Origin: Dryocosmus kuriphilus
Taxonomy: Eukaryota; Arthropoda; Insecta; Hymenoptera; Cynipidae
Direction: 5' to 3'
Assembly: GCA_038277395.1 (NCBI GenBank)
Contig: CM076194.1
Location: 177,032,467 to 177,096,466 of the forward strand
Length of the DNA: 64,000 bases
Below are positions 9,123-18,721 of the stretch, in pieces. Position 1 is the first letter of the stretch. The number at the start of each line of letters is the position of its first letter. Under the pieces are notes generated by a model. The model ran no database searches and had not been told where the DNA came from. It saw only the letters and a program-made list of their open reading frames with translations. A program made the position numbers and the translations under genes.

Positions 9123-11459
9123 CTACAATGCTTCAAAAGGGGTGATTTCTATTGTGTCGTGATAAGATTCGTTTATAATTGTTTCTATGAGCTCTATGTA
9201 GGAGGACCAGCTATTGTGTTTTCTCGTTTCAAGTATTGTTCTGAAAAATCGTGCTAACTCTCGGTTCACTCTCTCCACGACATTTCCTTGTGGGTGTCGG
9301 ATTGACGTGAAGCTAATAGATATCCCTCGTTCTTTCATGGCCTGAATCCATTTTTTACTGGTGAACTGTGTTCCTTGGTTTGACAGCACTCTTTTCGGCT
9401 TTCCGATCGTTTTAATTAAGTAATCTATATTTTTTATGGATATTCCGCTTGAGGCACGCATCACTGGATATAGCTTAGTATATTTTGTAAAGGTGTCAAT
9501 GACTACAAATATTTGTTGATATCCATATTTTGATTTGGCTAATTGCCCAAAATAGTCTACGGACAACAATTCGAGCGGTTCGTTAGGTTGTATCGTTTCC
9601 TGGGGAACTATTAAATTCTGTGCTGTAATTTTGTTTCTTTGACAAGAGTCACACGTTTTCAGTAATTTACGTATCATTCTTCCGAGATGGGGTTGATAAA
9701 ATGATTCGGCTATTAGCTTGTAAATCTTTCTTGGCCCATTGTGCTGGAAGGCCTGATGACTTTTCCAGATTAGACATGTCATTACCTCTCTTGGAAGATA
9801 ATATCTGAGTTCTCCCTGATATTTATGACACAATATCCCTTTGTGCATAGACCATCGGTTTTGACTCGTCGAGCCCCGGGCTATTGTTATCAGTTGTCGT
9901 AACTTTGTATCTCTCTCTTGCAATTCCTTGAGGTTGGTCAGGTCATTCCTTAGTACACTTGAAAACTCATATTTTAATTCATGAATTGTGACTCTTGACG
10001 GCTCTTTACATTTATCCCATTCCAAACCGGGTTGTGCTCTACTAAGCACATCTGCTGCTACATTGTCCTTTCCAGGACAATGTTCTATTGTAATGTCATA
10101 ATCTTGTATTGATAACAGCCATCTCAGAAGTCGGGCATTTCCAAAGTGACATGTTTTGAGGAAAGTGAGTGCCATGTGATCCGTTTGATTTATAATCTTT
10201 GCTCCTGCCAGGTATGTCCGAAATTTTTTTAAAGCCCACACTAAAGCCAGCAATTCTTTTTCGGTTGTAAAATAAGAGAGTTCGGATCCTTTCAAGGTCA
10301 TGCTTGCCAGATTTATGACTTCTCTCTCATTTTTGTCCCCTTTCTGATATAGAATCGCCCCTAAGGCATAGAAACTAGCGTCAGTCTCAAGGTAATAAAT
10401 TTTCTTAGAATCTGGAAATGACAATAATATTTGATCAGAAAAGAGTTTCTTCACTTGTTCGAAACATGCTTGTATTTTCTCGTCCCAATTCCATTTGGAT
10501 CCTTTTTTTATCAGTGAAAGTAGTGGTATCGTTGATTCTGCGTGTAGTTTGTTAAACTTAGAGTAAAAATTTATCAGCCCCAAAAATCCCCGGAGCTGTC
10601 TTACATTATTTGGGGTTGGAAAGTTTTTGATTGCTTCCAGTTTTTCAGAATCTGGTTTAATGCCTTGCGTGGTTACTCGGAATCCCAAAAATTTTGGGTC
10701 TTTAATAAAGAATTTGGATTTCTCTAAGTTTAGTGTAATTCCAGACAATTTTAATCTTTCTAGAAGTTCTTTCGAGTGCTCGATGTGATGTTCTTCTGAT
10801 TCAAATATTATTATTGTGTCATCAACAAAATTAATAATGTGCTCTCCAATCCCTTTTAACGTGTGGTCCAGGGCCCTTACAAGTGCTGCTGTACTCGTTT
10901 TTAGACCAAAAGGTACTACCTTAAATTCATATGTCTTCCCACGGTGTTGAAAAGCCGTAAACTGTCTCGATTCGGGATGTAATGGCACTTGCCAGAAACT
11001 ACTGGTCATATCAATACTGGACATGATGTTCGTTCCTTTACATCTTTGGAAGAGCATCTCTGGTGTTTCTGGACATTCTGTGTCTCCTTCGAGGATTTCA
11101 TTCAACTTCCTTGCATCTAGACAGAGTCGAATCTCTCCATTTTTCTTGATTACAGTCGCAATCGGATTGATGTACGCACTTGAAGATCTCTGGATGATGT
11201 TATTTTCCATCATTCATTCAATTTCCTGGTCTACTTTTTCACGATACATCATCGGAACGGGATAGCTTCGGATGAAGAAAAGTTGGTTCTTTTTTATTTT
11301 CAATTTGTGCGTATATGTAGATATTAAACCTGGTTGTTTTCTAAAGACAGTTTTATGTTCCTCTAGTACTTTTTTTAGTTTGTCTCGGACGTCTCGGCTG
11401 GTTATTTGTGCTTCTATTCTTTTTTTTTTCATTTCTGATGGTGATATTTCTATGTCCAT
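9123..11459 (-). pseudogene. Gypsy-2 pol: RT, RNase H, integrase (broken)
   Basis: The main 696-codon frame (11213-9123) holds reverse transcriptase with motif A at about residue 68 (S-S-I-D-M-T) and the catalytic box F-V-D-D (129-132). RNase H follows (T-D-A-S near 280, T-E-K-E-L-L-A), then an integrase with the C-x2-C part of its zinc finger (C-D-S-C) and a DDE core. In that core the second catalytic Asp is replaced by Asn: residue 612, codon AAC at 9378-9380, in L-S-N-Q-G-T-Q-F. The Glu at about 647 is kept. The N-terminal part of RT lies just upstream in 11459-11214 and is separated by a stop. The frame ends at an in-frame TAG before the GPY/F tail. The enzyme set would be non-functional for integration. 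Confidence 0.9.
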
Positions 11460-11722
11460 GCATGCATCGAGATTTTCTCGTTTCTCTAATGAATTTATTG
11501 CTTGCGTTCTTTCTTGACTCTCTTTCTCATTTCAAATCCTGATGGAAGGAGTTCCTTCAAGTCCCTGGAAGGTTAGTTCTTTTTTATCAAGTTTGATTTG
11601 ACTTTTAAGCTCATCTAATACATCTATCCCTATTATGCATGGACGCGATAGTGTGGGTATGATAAGAAAGGCGATGTGAAGGATGTGTGTGTTTATTTGT
11701 ACATCAATCATAATTTGTTTCT

Positions 11723-11950
11723 TCAGTTTCGTTGTTTACCTTTTATTGGTCCAGTTACAGCAACTCCACTTACTGGTAGTACTGGGCAATGTCTAAATCG
11801 ATCTTCATTCTGGTTTATAAATTCCTCTGATAGACACGTTACTTCGGCTCCCGTGTCTATTAGAGCTTTCGTTACCATGCCACCGACCGTTATATTAGCA
11901 ACATAACATGCCGTTCGTACTTTTTGTTCCAGGTTATCTTTTTCTTCCAT
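11723..11950 (-). pseudogene. Gypsy-2 aspartic protease fragment
   Basis: The 75-codon frame contains A-L-I-D-T-G-A-E-V, the retropepsin active-site motif that matures Gag-Pol polyproteins. It lies in the expected position between gag and RT. The coding signal continues toward 11520 in another frame, with residues reading like the flap and the I-I-G-x-D segment, so a frameshift near 11700 breaks it. Confidence 0.75.
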
Positions 11951-12026
11951 TAGTTCTTCTCTAGGATCATATAATCCATTAATTTTTAAAGAGTTTGTGT
12001 CGCCGCATCTTCATTTTCTTCATTTA

Positions 12027-13225
12027 TTAAAGGCGCGGCTCCTCCCTGTTTTCCGAATGGCATGTTTCGTCATTTTCATTGGACCTTTCTTCATTAGCCT
12101 CCACCTCTAAGTTTCGAACTTTGTAGTTAACCGCAGGCATACTCTGTGTCGGTCCTTGCTCAGGTCTAGGGTACCACCCCCCTTGCCATTGTTGGTTTGC
12201 CTGGGCTGGTCGCGGGTATGTGTTTGGTCCCATGGTACTTCCTTCATTTTGCTTATTTCGATTCTCATTAGTCAAAGCTCCATATCGATTTTCATTGTAG
12301 CCATTTTGTTCTCTTCGCCATCCCATCATTTGCTGGTTCCTTTGATTCCAGTCCCTTCCTCCATTGTATTGCCTCGTCCGTGCCTCTTGACCTGAGTTAA
12401 CACTTCCTATGTTGTCAAAGCTATCGAGCAATTCGATTAACTGCTCGAATTTTCGATTGTCTCTTCCGATAATGGCATATTTTATCTCCTCATTAAAATG
12501 CCTAGATAATTTTTTTTTATTATTTCTCTTTCTGATGAAGGGGGTCTCAGCTTCTTTGCTTCGGCGTATAAACTAATGGCATATTCTACTCTCGAGCTTT
12601 CTTTGTTTAGTGAGTGGTGTCCAAATTCTAAGTTTCTGTTCCCCCCAGTATCTGTCTTCGAATCTTTCTAAAAAACTCATGAAATCGTGAACCTCATCCT
12701 TGATTATTTGCCACCAGTTATTTGCTGTTTCTGTTAGAGACATGTCTAGTAAGTAATGTACTTCGTAGTCTTTTGGTCGCACGGCTTCCCAATATTGTTT
12801 AAGTTTTGTAATGAACCTTATTGGACTTCCCTTCCCTGAAAATTCTGGTAATACGTATTTTATTTTCTCTTCTTCTTCTGTTTGTCTCTCTAATTTCTTC
12901 ATCCTCTTCGTTCATTTGTACGCTCCTTGTGGAGTCTCTCTCGATTTGCGTTAATCGTCTCATTATCTCCCTCTCTCTCTCTTTCTTCTAGCTCTCTGCG
13001 TTCTCTTTCTATCAAGAAATTTTGCTTTAATCTCTCCTCTAGTTCTTGCATCATCCTGCTTAGCGTGTTTGTGATCGAGTTTTCTATGAGTTGCCCCCCC
13101 ATTTCCTGTAGGTTGGGTGTATCCTCTGTAGAAATGGTCTCTGTTATTCTTCTATTGGCGTTCATTTCTTCTCTTCCTTCTTCTGTGTTTTCTCTTTGTG
13201 CGCGCGTTGTCCTTTTTTGTGACAT
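12027..13225 (-). pseudogene. Gypsy-2 gag, in three frame-shifted pieces
   Basis: Three consecutive minus frames (13225-12899, 12902-12573 and 12431-12027) together have Gag character. An N-terminal Glu/Arg-rich coiled segment is followed by a capsid-like domain (L-P-E-F-S-G-K-G then W-x-x-x-R-P, L-L-D-M-S-L, W-W-Q-I-I and F-x-E-R-F-E-x-R-Y). Last comes a Gln/Asn/Arg-rich tail. No CCHC zinc knuckle is visible. The first ATG follows the primer-binding site by about 80 bp. Function is Gag by position and composition; the identity is inferred rather than motif-based. Confidence 0.6.
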
Positions 13226-13306
13226 TATTGCAATTTCTTTGCTTATCTTTCCCTTTCTTACTCCTATCTATGATAAAATCCTTCACTTCAATTTGGAACT
13301 CCTCGA

Positions 13307-13324
13307 GTCCCTGTTCGGGCGCCA
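13307..13324 (-). promoter_or_regulatory. Primer-binding site, tRNA-Lys(UUU)
   Basis: On the minus strand this reads TGGCGCCCGAACAGGGAC, complementary to the 18-nt 3' end of animal tRNA-Lys(UUU) as I recall it. It lies one base from the LTR edge (LTR ends ...CA), the usual spacing for minus-strand priming of reverse transcription. Confidence 0.9.
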
Positions 13325-13325
13325 T

Positions 13326-14237
13326 TGAAAGTTTTTCTATTTATTATTCTATATAATTGGGATTCTCGGGAGGAGAAATGAAGAATTCCTTGTCTTTCTG
13401 AAAGCTAACAATTTTATTTCTTAATTATTTTAAAAATGCCATTTTTAGTTTAATTTATCCTTAGGTTCGTGTTAACATAATTTTCTTACTTTCTAGGATC
13501 TTTATCTTACCGAGACGGGGTTTCCCTAAATATATGTCGCTTTGTCTATATTCTTTGATTTCATGTTAATTTATAATCTAGTAGGAAAAGGATTTTTCTA
13601 TTAGATCTCTTTTTTATTTTAAAGCTTTTATGCTTTATTCCTAAAAACTAAATTCCTGGTTTTTATTTTATTTTTCTTTCTTTTTATAATTTGCTATCGG
13701 AAATATAATTAAGTCGACGTACAATTTTTTATTCTTTATAATTCTCTCGATAACATGAATTTCTCTTAAATTTTATTCTTTTCGCACGCGTGAATTTTCG
13801 ATGTCACCTGGACCTGGCACCCAGAGTTCTCTAGAGTATCTAACCCGGATGGGAGAGTAGACTCTCCGTCCTGCTAATATTCTAGAGAAGAGACACAACC
13901 GGACTCAGATAGGAAGGTAGACCCTCCGTCCTGCCCAGTAGATGCCTTGCTGTGGCAGGCCCCAAATGCCGCCACCGAAGATCTCTTCATGGTCGAGCAT
14001 CCTGCTTTTATTTGGGGCTCGCTACCCCTCGAGTTCCCGCTTCTCCCTTTCAAAGTCAGGGGTGCTATCGTTGCCCCTGTGTGGATGCTGGATCATGTTT
14101 TTCATTTTAGTTTGCATGGTAACCTACTTCAAGGGCCTCCTATGGTACACCTTGCAATATATATATATATATGTCTAATTATCGTAACCGCTCTTGATAC
14201 TGTCTACACTTTGGCGCCGCGTCTGCCAGCAAAACAG
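13326..14237 (-). repeat. Gypsy-2 upstream LTR (outer edge approximate)
   Basis: The inner edge is fixed by the adjoining primer site; on the plus strand the LTR starts TGAAAG. It contains a tandem duplication of about 65 bp near 13836-13945 (shared phrase 'ctccgtcctgc'). The outer boundary is set at a CA near 14237, because no second LTR is available for comparison. The stretch 14238-14465 beyond it is unassigned. Confidence 0.55.
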
Positions 14238-14465
14238 TGAGTGGTTCAATTATGTACAATTATTGAGCGCTTAGCGTTCGGTCGGAATGATAAGAACTCG
14301 GCCATCACACTCGATTCGACTGCCCACTTTGCGTTGTGCCGCTGGCTTTAAAGGGTTAGCTAGCCATGGCTGATGGTTAACGGTGGAAGCATAATGGGGA
14401 TCGAGGCTTGCTTGGACTTGAATACGCAGGCCTGGCAAATGGATGCGCATGAGACGCCCACGTGT

Positions 14466-14612
14466 GTAAACCTCTCTTTGCAAGTATTTACAATCCTCGA
14501 GGTGAAATAGAATTGCATTGTGATGCGAGTAAAATTGGATATGGCGCCGTACTGTTCCAAAAACAATCTGATTCAAAATTACATCCAGTTTTTTACTTTT
14601 CGAAACGAACCA
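14466..14612 (+). pseudogene. Short gypsy RNase H fragment
   Basis: About 49 plus-strand codons read K-P-L-F-A-S, then E-L-H-C-D-A-S-K-I-G-Y-G-A-V-L, then F-Y-F-S-K-R-T-T. This is the start of a Ty3/gypsy RNase H domain including the first catalytic Asp. It stops abruptly at about 14612, where Polinton polymerase sequence begins. It belongs to neither gypsy-1 nor gypsy-2 (opposite strand, different sequence). It is evidence of a junction that removed the 5' part of the Polinton polymerase. Confidence 0.65.
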
Positions 14613-14619
14613 CTGAAAG

Positions 14620-15651
14620 CGCTTGATAGTCGCGTAAAAAACATGTTTTCTTACCCATCTAGTGCACAAAGGTGTTCTTGCTTTCTTGGATGATGCTGAA
14701 AGACTATATATTACACAAGTGGGCAAGGCTTTACGTGAAAATAAGGCTTTAAAAATGAACGCTGTCCTTCTTACATACTATACGAAAATTGACAAGGGTA
14801 CGCCTGAAGATAAAAATTCCAAATCAAGAAATGAAGCCATATACTACAACACAGATTTGAAATTATGGTTTAAAACCTATGTCAGATATCCGTTCTTGAA
14901 AGAAATGGGGGAGAGTGAAGAAAAGGATTCTGGATGGACTTTACACTCATTTATCAAACTTTCTATGAATATTAACAAGCCTAATCCAAGATCATTCGCG
15001 ATATTGCTACACAATTTGACGGTGAAGTTAAGGTTCGCGAACTTAATAAAGAAAAATACATCTCATTCACAAAGTATGTGCAGGAAACTCAATTGAAATT
15101 TAGATTTATTGATTCATTTGGATTCACAGCCTATTCCGTGGGAAAATTAGCGTCGTATCTCACCGAGTACAAAATTGTCGATACGGTGTTTTCCGGTTTC
15201 GAGAGAGAGAGAAAATTGAGCTTCTCACGAGGATGGGTGTTCTTCCTTATGAATACGTGGACTCAAGGTATAGACTCAAGGAAATACAGCTTCTACCAAG
15301 AGAAAAATTTTATAGTACTCTAAACGATTCTGCAATATCTGACGAAGATTATGCACATGCACAGCAGGTATGGTGTGCATTTAATATGAAGACGCTCGGT
15401 GAATACGTCAAGCTTCACATGAAAACTGACGTTCTGCTTTTGGCTGTCATCTTTGAAAGTTTCCGAAAACAGTGTCTCGAGGCTTACGACCTAGAACAAG
15501 CACACTTCTACACCACTGCTGGCCTGAAATGGGACGCCATGTTCAAACATACAAAGGTAAGATTGGAACTCCTCACCGACATTGATATGCTGTTGATGTT
15601 TGAATAAGGCAAAAAGGGTGGAGTGAGTCAATGCTCCAACCGATATAACAT
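14620..15651 (+). pseudogene. Polinton DNA polymerase B, copy A, segment 1
   Basis: This is a protein-primed type-B polymerase (DNA_pol_B_2) of the Polinton/Maverick kind. It matches copy B (49135-52772, minus) through the segment with I-T-Q-V-G-K-A-L-R-E, then K-S-R-N-E-A-I-Y and, further on, L-G-E-Y-V-K-L-H-M-K-T-D-V-L-L-L-A. The start overlaps copy B only from the middle of its N-terminal region. About 1.1 kb present in copy B (near 51040-52165) is absent here at about 14992, removing part of the exonuclease region. Frameshifts lie near 15080 and 15250. The segment ends exactly at the ACAT duplication (15648-15651) where gypsy-1 inserted. Confidence 0.85.
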
Positions 15652-17454
15652 TGTTACGTCCCGAGTTAAGGCAAAGGTAGTATGGAAATGGAAAAGTAGA
15701 AGAGGCTTGTATCGCTGATTATTGTCAGGATGGTAAGTCCTGACCAATTATTTGTGTGAGATCGTTGTCACTTGTCAACCCTATGCGGATCGTGTAATTA
15801 TAAATGAAAGTAGTACACAGATATGAAGAGTAAAATGTGTTTATTACAATTTAATCAAAGAGAGTATAGATGAGAACAGATATATAATGGTTACTTAAAA
15901 TTTACCTTTTTGTTCAAAAGGGCGAGAGAAAGTTGTTTCGTCGCTTTTGTCCCTATTCCGAGCTGACAACGACGAGGGCAGTTCACAGGGGTAGTTTGTT
16001 CGTCGCTTGTATCCCTATTCCGAGCTTGGCAACGGCGAGACCAATTCACAGGGGTAGTTTGTTCGTCGCTTGTATCCCTATTCCGAGCTTGGCAACGGCG
16101 AGACCAATTCACAGGGGTAGTTTGTTCGTCGCTTGTATCCCTATTCCGAGCTTGGCAACGGCGAGACCAATTCACAGGGGTAGTTTGGCTAGAGTGAGAG
16201 AGGAGAGAACCGTAATCGAAGTATCTCTTCCTTTCACTGATCGAGCGATACACGAACGTACTTCGACAGATCGAATCTACTCGTAAGTTCTTTTTCGGAT
16301 ATAAATACACTTTAGCTTTACCCGAAGTAGACTTTACTTTGATTCTTAGCCGAAATCAAAGGGACTTTGTTCACTACTAGAAAATTAATTGTAACTTGAA
16401 GTTATTTACAAGATAACCACTTGTTACTTGAGGTTATTTAACTGGTCTCAGAGGGCTACATTCACAAGAAGAAATACTTAATAGTTGACTACTTTCTCTT
16501 GCTACCTGAGGTTGTTTAACTGATCACAGAGGACTACTTTTACAAAGTGATTACTAGTTACTTGAGGTTATTTAACTGATCTCGGAGAACGACGTGTACA
16601 ATGTAACTTTTCGGAACGTAAAGACGTCGATACCTCATCGAACGGGGTTCTTATAGGAGACCCATCCCCTTGTTGAGAGGGGATCTTTGCAATTCTGCAT
16701 AATGTCACGTCCGCTCGCAAATCTGCATAATGGCACGTACGCTCGCAAATCTGCATAATGTCACGTACGCTCGCAAATCTGCATAATGGCACGTACGTTC
16801 TGCTTATTACCCTTCTATAGCACATTATAAAACATTGTCCTCTGGTATCAAAACAGGGTTAATGCAATTCTATTCTTAACACTTTTCGATATCTTTAGTG
16901 AATGTAGTCCTTCTAATGAGGTCAGACTGATTTGAGTTGATTATTGATTGATTACCGATTATCTATTGATTGATTCTATATTGATTATTGATTGTTCTGC
17001 GGTTGATTCGATCTTCGAAGCCCTTCTCTATTACCCTTTCGAATCTTAAACTTACACAATAGTTATCGATACTTAGTTGTACATTGATGATATTAATAGT
17101 TCATTGAGTTTCTTAGTAATTAATGCCTTATTGTGGTTGAATTGGTAATCTATAGCGTTAGAAAATTCAATGATACCAGTTAATTGTGTCTTGGTGCTAA
17201 GATAGCTTTATCATTACCGACTTACCAGCATTACCTATGAATTCTCTGCGTATTGTAACTCACTTTGCTTGTGCTTGAGTTTACTACTTTATCTGCCACC
17301 GTACATTCATCATAAGTCGACACATGCTCGAGCGAGTCCAGTCAGCATTCGCTCGACCGAGTGTCGTGGTAATGCAGTAATTGAAATTAACTGTTATCAT
17401 GTGTTACATTGAAAATTTTTAAGTTTTACAAATTGAAAATTTGAGGATGTGACA
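15652..17454 (-). repeat. Gypsy-1 LTR, 3' LTR of the element
   Basis: This is 1803 bp, beginning TGTTACGTCC and ending GGATGTGACA on the plus strand. It contains three to four 63-bp direct repeats (about 15940-16190) and four copies of a 28-bp unit 'ctcgcaaatctgcataatg' (about 16690-16800). Because 63 is divisible by three, spurious ORFs appear on both strands across the repeats. The other LTR has five copies of the 28-bp unit. Confidence 0.95.
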
Positions 17455-17469
17455 GTCCTCCCCTTTTCG
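17455..17469 (-). promoter_or_regulatory. Polypurine tract next to the gypsy-1 3' LTR
   Basis: On the minus strand a 13-base purine run, GAAAAGGGGAGGA, ends one base before the LTR. This is the expected site of plus-strand priming during reverse transcription and confirms the minus orientation of the element. Confidence 0.8.
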
Positions 17470-18721
17470 AAACATCAGCGTCCCGCTGAGCTATAAATTT
17501 TTGCCCCCAGGACGGAACGCTTCATAGACATAGTCTGTGAGATTATTTTGTAATTAACCTATAATGCGTGAATCATCGAAGTTCGGTCAGTGATCAATGG
17601 GGAGTTAATTTTATCTTAGTTGAGTTGATTTATAATACTCAATCTTATGATCTTGAACGAAGTTCGATCTCACGATTTCTCACGCTCTTTGTAATATTTT
17701 ATAACAAAATTTCATTGATTTTGCGGGTTAGTAGCTAAAATCTAATCGAATTTTCTTCAAGACTACACCACATAGAAATTCAGGCTATCTTTATTATAGC
17801 TTATTTTCTAACCATAATTGGGGTTATGTTTTGTTGTCTTGTATGATTATAATAACTTTCTTTTGAAGGGGTGTCCTTCGATTTTAGTTCCAAAGTAGAA
17901 TTATAGGAATTTTCGAAACATAGCTTTAATGTTTCTCTTTTGATCGACTGACGCGAATTCTTCAATTTTAAACTTAGCTTTCCCAGAATTCTGCTTTGAA
18001 TTATCATATTAGTGTCGTACCATTATATATTGTGTCATTATATAGGTTATTATATATATATTACGTGCACCTTACATATACCTCATGTGTCAATAATATT
18101 TATTATATTATTATTTAGTTACTAGTTTTATATACCATTAATGGTAATGTATATCATACATTACTACCCTATCATACATCAGTAGTATATAACATGCACG
18201 CACTATATATAAAGTTAGAGTTTTTCGCTTAATTTACTAGATGGTTGCCTACTGCGTTCAGATGAAGCTTCTGTTTGCTTTTTTTTTTTGCTAATATGGC
18301 TTCCTCTTCTCCATCTTGTCGGTTAGGCTTATCTTCGTAGCGATAAGAGTGCTTGTCGCGTCGGCCATAATGAAGTAGGCGTCGTTGTCGTGAACGTTAG
18401 ATAAGATTGCTCGTTGTGGCGGCCATAATGAACTGTGATCCAATGGTGTACAGTGATTATGTTGCAGGTGTGGTCTTGATAGATTAGATTTCTCTTATCT
18501 GTGAGGCGACCATGTTGGTTTCAATCATGGCTTCTTACGTGTTATCCCGTCATGTAGCTCTCTCACTTGATGTCGGTATTGCAGTTATTTTATTTGATGT
18601 GATTTTTCTTTCGGAACGGAAAGAGGAAAATTCTGGAAAATTTTTGAAAATTTTTCCTTCTCTCCCCTCTTAAGATTTTCATCGTCCTCGATGAACTATG
18701 GGTGCTTCTATCGATGTACTT
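17470..18721 (-). other. Gypsy-1 3' untranslated region
   Basis: About 1.25 kb between the env stop and the polypurine tract holds no recognised gene. One 68-codon Lys/Ser-rich frame (18007-17801) has no family resemblance and I do not call it. The length is unusual for this group. Confidence 0.5.

Larger units (their letters stand above)
8132..14237 (-). mobile_element. Ty3/gypsy LTR retrotransposon gypsy-2, 3' truncated
   Basis: In minus orientation the order is LTR, primer site, gag, protease, reverse transcriptase, RNase H, integrase and GPY/F domain, which is Ty3/gypsy order. Only the upstream LTR (13326 to about 14237, right edge uncertain) is visible. The other end runs into a minisatellite near 8135 with no second LTR. 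The coding region has frameshifts, one in-frame stop and a substituted catalytic residue. A duplicated integrase tail sits at the 3' end. The element is distinct from gypsy-1 in its polymerase motif (FVDD rather than YLDD), primer tRNA and LTR. Confidence 0.85.

Noticed and set aside
15891..16310. ORFs of 117-139 codons on both strands, repeated at 28913-29332
   Set aside because: They arise from 63-bp direct repeats inside the gypsy-1 LTRs; the period is divisible by three, so both strands stay open.
16690..16800. Regular 28-bp repeats resembling a CRISPR array, also at 29720-29850
   Set aside because: The units are head-to-tail with no unique spacers, lie inside retroelement LTRs, and the sequence is eukaryotic.
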